64,000 bases of DNA from Oscillospiraceae bacterium. GTDB taxonomy: Bacteria; Bacillota; Clostridia; Oscillospirales; Ruminococcaceae. Both the position numbers and the translations under genes were made by a program. Each line of letters begins with the position of its first letter. Positions within the stretch are counted from its first letter, which is position 1. The stretch is taken from the NCBI GenBank assembly GCA_004557855.1, contig SFFJ01000003.1, positions 41,773-105,772 of the forward strand, in the 5' to 3' direction. This document shows positions 60,682 through 64,000 of this stretch, in pieces. The notes below the pieces were generated by a model. It saw only the letters and a list, made by a program, of their open reading frames with translations. It ran no database searches and was not told the origin of the DNA.

Positions 60682-61638
60682 ATGGTCAAAATTATCGAGC
60701 CTAAGATCGAAACAGCAGAGCTTCGTCCCGATGGCAGCTATGGCAAATTTATTGCCGAGCCGCTGGACCGTGGCTTTGGCATTACCCTGGGCAACAGCCT
60801 GCGCAGGGTTCTGCTCTCCTCGCTTCCCGGCGTGGCCGTTTCTTCCATTAAGATCGACGGAGTCCAGCACGAGTTTTCCACCATCCCCGGTGTAAAGGAG
60901 GATGTCGTAGAGATCATCCTGAACATCAAGGGACTCATCGCCAAGCTCCACGGTGAGGAGCCCGTCACCGTCCACATTGCCGCCGAAGGCGAGTGTGAGG
61001 TGACCGCGGGCTGCATTACCGGCAGCAGCGAGGTGGAGATCCTGGACCCGACAATGCACATTGCAACGCTGGCGGAGGGTGCCAAGCTGAATATGGAGCT
61101 GGTTCTGCAAAAGGGCCAGGGCTATGTCAGCGCCGACCGCAACAAGCAGCTGAACAATGGTGCGGCCCCGGTGGGTACCATCTTTACCGATAGTATCTAT
61201 ACACCGGTTTTGAAAGTGAATTACTCGGTGGAAAACACCCGGGTAGAACAGATTACCGACTATGACAAGCTGACCCTGGAGATCTGGACCGACGGTACCA
61301 TTTCTGCCAAAGAGGCCGTCAGCTTGGCTGCCAAGATCCTCAATAGACAACTCAATCACTTTGTCGAACTCAGCGATGAAGTGAATGCCACCGAGATCAT
61401 GGATAAGAAGGAAGAATCCGGCAAGGATAAGGTTCTTGAGATGACCATTGAAGAGCTTGACCTTTCTGTTCGCGCTTTCAACTGTCTGAAGCGTGCCGGC
61501 GTCAACTCGGTCGGGGATTTAATCAATAAATCGCCCGAAGAGATGATGAAGGTCCGCAATCTCGGCAAAAAGTCGCTGGAGGAAGTCATGGGCAAATTGG
61601 AGGCTCTGGGCTTTAATCTGCACAGCGACGACGAATAA
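60682..61638 (+). CDS. rpoA: DNA-directed RNA polymerase subunit alpha
   Basis: 318 residues. The N-terminal dimerisation domain holds [30 protein letters not shown], and the C-terminal domain holds [27 protein letters not shown] and [10 protein letters not shown], the DNA and activator contact surface. AAGGAGGGAAATGA precedes the ATG. Followed by rplQ, as in nearly all bacteria. Confidence 0.97.
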   Translation: MVKIIEPKIETAELRPDGSYGKFIAEPLDRGFGITLGNSLRRVLLSSLPGVAVSSIKIDGVQHEFSTIPGVKEDVVEIILNIKGLIAKLHGEEPVTVHIAAEGECEVTAGCITGSSEVEILDPTMHIATLAEGAKLNMELVLQKGQGYVSADRNKQLNNGAAPVGTIFTDSIYTPVLKVNYSVENTRVEQITDYDKLTLEIWTDGTISAKEAVSLAAKILNRQLNHFVELSDEVNATEIMDKKEESGKDKVLEMTIEELDLSVRAFNCLKRAGVNSVGDLINKSPEEMMKVRNLGKKSLEEVMGKLEALGFNLHSDDE

Positions 61639-61657
61639 AAGGTAAGGAGTGATATAA

Positions 61658-61999
61658 ATGCCAGGTGCCAGAAAACTGGGTAGATCCACTGACCATAGAA
61701 AAGCGATGCTCCGTGCCATGGTTACCTTCCTGATGGAGAACGGCAAGATCGAAACGACCGTGACCCGTGCCAAGGAAGTGCGTTCGATGGCGGAGAAAAT
61801 GATCACCATTGCCAAGGCAGGTGACCTTCACTCCAAGCGTCAGGTTTATTCCTACATCACCAAGGAGACCGTCGCCAAGAAGGTTATGGATGAGATCGCC
61901 CCCAAGTATGCCGACCGTAACGGCGGCTACACCCGCATCGTAAAGATCGGCCCCCGCCGCGGCGACGCCGCAGAGATGGCCATCATCGAGCTGATCTGA
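61658..61999 (+). CDS. rplQ: 50S ribosomal protein L17
   Basis: Last gene of the supercluster. 113 residues with [29 protein letters not shown] and the C-terminal [37 protein letters not shown] precedes the ATG. A terminator follows 30 bases on. Confidence 0.97.
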   Translation: MPGARKLGRSTDHRKAMLRAMVTFLMENGKIETTVTRAKEVRSMAEKMITIAKAGDLHSKRQVYSYITKETVAKKVMDEIAPKYADRNGGYTRIVKIGPRRGDAAEMAIIELI

Positions 62000-62023
62000 T
62001 CTTATTGCAGGCAACTGTAAAAA

Positions 62024-62059
62024 CAAAGTCCCCCGTTCCCAAAAGGAACGGGGGTTTTG
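62024..62059. terminator. Bidirectional terminator between rplQ and rsmI
   Basis: CCCCCGTTCC-CAAAA-GGAACGGGGG, followed by TTTTGCC on the plus strand. On the minus strand the stem is followed by ACTTTGTTTTTAC, so it can serve both converging transcripts. Confidence 0.85.
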
Positions 62060-62076
62060 CCGTTTCGGCGGGATAT

Positions 62077-62904
62077 TCACTTTCCGGCGGCCAGACGGTA
62101 CAGCTCGCCCTTGCGGTAGCCAGTCTCCCTCGCCACCTGCCGGGCGGCGTCGCTCAAGGACTGCCCCTCCTCCGCCAGGCGGCGCACCAGGTCGGCGGCG
62201 TCCTCCACCGTCATCCCGGCGGCAGGGTCGTCCTTCCCGGCACCCCCCACGATGAGCACATACTCCCCGCGCGGCTCTCGGTCGGCATATTCCGCCACCG
62301 CAGCGGAAAGGGTGGTGCGCTGCATCTCCTCATGCAGCTTGGTCAGCTCCCGGCACAGCGCAACGGGGCGGTCGCCCAGCCCCTCCAGCAGCGCCGCCAG
62401 GGTCTGCCGCAGGCGGTGGGGCGCTTCATAAAAGATAAGGGTGTGCGGCAGCCGGGCAATGGCCTGCAGGGCGGCGTCACGCTCTCCCTTTTTGATGGGC
62501 AGAAAGCCCTCGAACAGGAATTTGCCGGTCGGCAGGCCGCCGGCGGCCAGCGCCGTCATGGCGGCGGTGGGGCCGGGCACCGTAGCGATCTTCACCCCGT
62601 TTTCATGGCAAAGCGCCACCAGTCCCTCGCCGGGGTCGCTGATGCAGGGCATCCCCGCATCGGTCACAATGGCGCCGTTTTCGCCGTTCAACAGCCGCCC
62701 CAGAAGCTCCGGCCCGCGGGCGGCGGCGTTATGCTCGTGGTAGCTGATGAGCGTGGCCCGGATCTCAAAATGATTGAGCAGCTTCAGGGTCACACGGGTG
62801 TCCTCCGCGGCGATAAAATCCACCGACCGCAGCACCTGGGCCGCACGGGGAGAAAAATCCCCCAAATTCCCGATGGGCGTGCCGACAATATACAGGGTTC
62901 CCAT
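62077..62904 (-). CDS. rsmI: 16S rRNA (cytidine(1402)-2'-O)-methyltransferase
   Basis: 275 residues of the tetrapyrrole-methylase fold. TLYIVGTPIGNLGD at the start, AAEDTRVTLKLL, YHEHN, the SAM-contact VTDAGMPCISDPGE and VPGPTAAMTALAAGG, and GFLP are RsmI signatures. ATG 62904 is preferred over GTG 62910, since AAAGGA would be only 2 bases from the GTG. Downstream of the trmN6-like gene, as in the yabB-yabC cluster of Bacillus. Confidence 0.95.
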   Translation of the reverse strand: MGTLYIVGTPIGNLGDFSPRAAQVLRSVDFIAAEDTRVTLKLLNHFEIRATLISYHEHNAAARGPELLGRLLNGENGAIVTDAGMPCISDPGEGLVALCHENGVKIATVPGPTAAMTALAAGGLPTGKFLFEGFLPIKKGERDAALQAIARLPHTLIFYEAPHRLRQTLAALLEGLGDRPVALCRELTKLHEEMQRTTLSAAVAEYADREPRGEYVLIVGGAGKDDPAAGMTVEDAADLVRRLAEEGQSLSDAARQVARETGYRKGELYRLAAGK

Positions 62905-62941
62905 ACACACGATCCTTTACAAATAGAATAAATAAATAGAA

Positions 62942-63658
62942 TTATACAATATGATATATCTCTTTCATCTCATCGGAGTAGCCCCCGTCCGCATTTTCCA
63001 CTATCAGGGGCGGTTCCGTAATCAGTCCGGGCTTGGCGCCCGCCTTGCCCTCCGCCAGGAAAAGCCATGGGGGTTTTTCCGGCCGCTGCTGCACCCACCG
63101 CAAACGCTTCGGCTCCAGCCCGTTCTGCCGCATGGCAAGCAGCACATCGGTCAGGCGCTCCGGCCGCTGGCACAGGCAAAAACGTCCCCCGTACTGCAAA
63201 AGCCACGCCGCCGCCGCACAGACCTCCCCCACCGTGCAGCTTTCCCGCTGCTCATGGCGGGCCCGCCGCCGGCTGTCCTCCGGGCACAGGTAGCCGCTGC
63301 CCTCCGGGAAATAGGGCGGGTTGCAGGTGACCAGCCGGAAGCTGTGGGCAGGCAGAAGGGTGCGTATTTCCCGCAGGTCGCCCTCCACCGGGGTGAAGGC
63401 GGAAAGGGACGAGGCCGCGGCGCTTTGACGCATCAGCTCCACCGCCCCCGGGGCGATCTCCACCGCGGCAACGGACCGGGGCGGGCGCTCCCGGCGAAGC
63501 ATCAAAAGCCCCACGATGCCGCACCCGGCGCACAGGTCGCACACCGTATCGATGCCCCGAACCGCTGCAAAATGCTCCAGCAGAAAGGCGTCGGTGCCGA
63601 ACCGGTGAGTATCATCGATGGCGATGCGGATGGCATCCGAAAGTGTTTCCCATTGCAT
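62942..63658 (-). CDS. TrmN6-like tRNA (adenine-N6) or related methyltransferase
   Basis: 238 residues with a class I SAM methyltransferase fold: TVCDLCAGCGIVGLLML for the SAM loop, AAVEIAPGAVELM, and the N6-adenine-type catalytic NPPY in LVTCNPPYFP. Family members such as YabB and TrmN6 modify A37 of tRNA-Val. ATG 63658 follows AAAGGGGGCGG. The stop lies 37 bases before rsmI, suggesting one transcript of two RNA methyltransferases. Confidence 0.9.
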   Translation of the reverse strand: MQWETLSDAIRIAIDDTHRFGTDAFLLEHFAAVRGIDTVCDLCAGCGIVGLLMLRRERPPRSVAAVEIAPGAVELMRQSAAASSLSAFTPVEGDLREIRTLLPAHSFRLVTCNPPYFPEGSGYLCPEDSRRRARHEQRESCTVGEVCAAAAWLLQYGGRFCLCQRPERLTDVLLAMRQNGLEPKRLRWVQQRPEKPPWLFLAEGKAGAKPGLITEPPLIVENADGGYSDEMKEIYHIV

Positions 63659-63686
63659 GGCGGCCGCCCCCTTTCCCAATACCCCC

Positions 63687-63715
63687 AGTATAGCATACCC
63701 GGCGCAAAATCGGAA
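63687..63715 (-). promoter_or_regulatory. Probable promoter of the trmN6-rsmI unit
   Basis: Minus strand TTCCGA (plus 63710-63715) and TATACT (plus 63687-63692), spacer 17 bp. The -35 is imperfect. Confidence 0.5.
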
Positions 63716-63769
63716 GCGGGGCTTTGACACAAAAAGTACGTTTTTTTCGAAAAAACGAGTAAAAAGTGC

Positions 63770-63798
63770 TTGACAAGCAGTAGCGATTATAATATAAT
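63770..63798 (+). promoter_or_regulatory. Consensus promoter of a probable rRNA operon
   Basis: TTGACA (63770-63775) and TATAAT (63793-63798) with a 17 bp spacer. The A/T-rich stretch 63731-63765 upstream resembles an UP element. Confidence 0.85.
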
Positions 63799-64000
63799 AA
63801 ACAAGCTGTCACCCGAAAGAGGAACAGCGGCCGCACCTTGAAAATTGAACAGCATTCACTTGAAATTGATTGAAAAGTCAATGGAGAGTCCTTGTAAATT
63901 CTTAAGAGAAAGTACTCTTAAAAACACAAGTAATAACGCAAGCGAGAGCTTGGGTTATGGATTAAACGATCATAATTACCTTAATAGGTAGTATGGATAC
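63799..64000 (+). other. Probable rRNA operon leader, continuing past the window
   Basis: About 200 AT-rich bases without an ORF. They include ACCTTGAAAATTGAACAG (63835-63852), similar to segments found in clostridial pre-rRNA leaders and spacers, and ACTCTTAA/TTAAGAG-type inverted pieces near 63900. The start of 16S rRNA is not reached. The call rests on this and the strong promoter. Confidence 0.5.

Overview
The window comes from a GC-rich, anaerobic, endospore-forming Clostridia-type bacterium. Oscillospirales (Ruminococcaceae or Oscillospiraceae) is my best guess. The signs are pyruvate:ferredoxin oxidoreductase, SpoIIID, a SigH-type sigma factor, SpoVAC/AD/AE, PdaA, the DarA-HolB-RicT cluster and a canonical Firmicutes S10-spc-alpha operon. 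No rRNA gene lies inside the window, so I do not name a species.

Layout. 0-1.2 kb: 5' part of nifJ (minus strand). 1.6-8.6 kb: cell-shape and division cluster mreB-mreC-mreD-mrdA, a MinD-like gene and mgsA. 8.7-12.3 kb: shikimate genes aroB, an aroE-aroK fusion and aroQ. 12.4-15.9 kb: hisS and aspS. 16-18.5 kb: a small membrane protein, then gpsA and plsY (minus). 18.7-19.5 kb: an AT-rich NERD-domain gene that looks foreign. 19.6-26.2 kb: MFS transporter, FKBP-type lipoprotein, guaB, tRNA-Met, tRNA-Glu and enolase. 26.5-32.3 kb: pdaA, two half-size chromate-type transporters, spoIIID, a MATE exporter, a zinc-ribbon protein and sigH. 32.8-38.2 kb: pepD, an MsmK/UgpC-type ATPase, a PC4-like protein and typA. 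38.4-40.9 kb: spoVAC-spoVAD-spoVAE. 41.2-45.8 kb: a YabE-like 3D protein, a DUF4358-like protein, a parS site and darA-holB-ricT. 46.1-62.0 kb: 32 genes from rpsJ to rplQ, all on the plus strand. 62.1-63.7 kb: rsmI and a trmN6-like gene (minus). At 63.77 kb a consensus promoter starts what looks like an rRNA operon leader.

The most unusual feature is a family of GC-rich intergenic elements, about 80-90 bp each. I count 25 between 1.4 and 44.8 kb and none from 44.9 kb to the end. Each has terminal arms of about 11-13 bases that pair with each other, for example GGGGCGCAGCCCC with GGGGCTGCGCCCC. The arms enclose two or three small hairpins, so the whole can fold into a cloverleaf or cruciform. 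Arm sequences differ between copies but the two arms of one copy change together, and inner hairpins recur in either orientation. Elements sit between genes, also inside probable operons (mre, spoVA, plsY-gpsA, holB-ricT).

Promoters are easy to read: many SigA-type sites with 16-18 bp spacers, plus candidate SigE (spoIIID) and SigG (spoVA, pdaA) sites. Coordinates and translations were read by eye, and family names rest on motif recognition without database searches.
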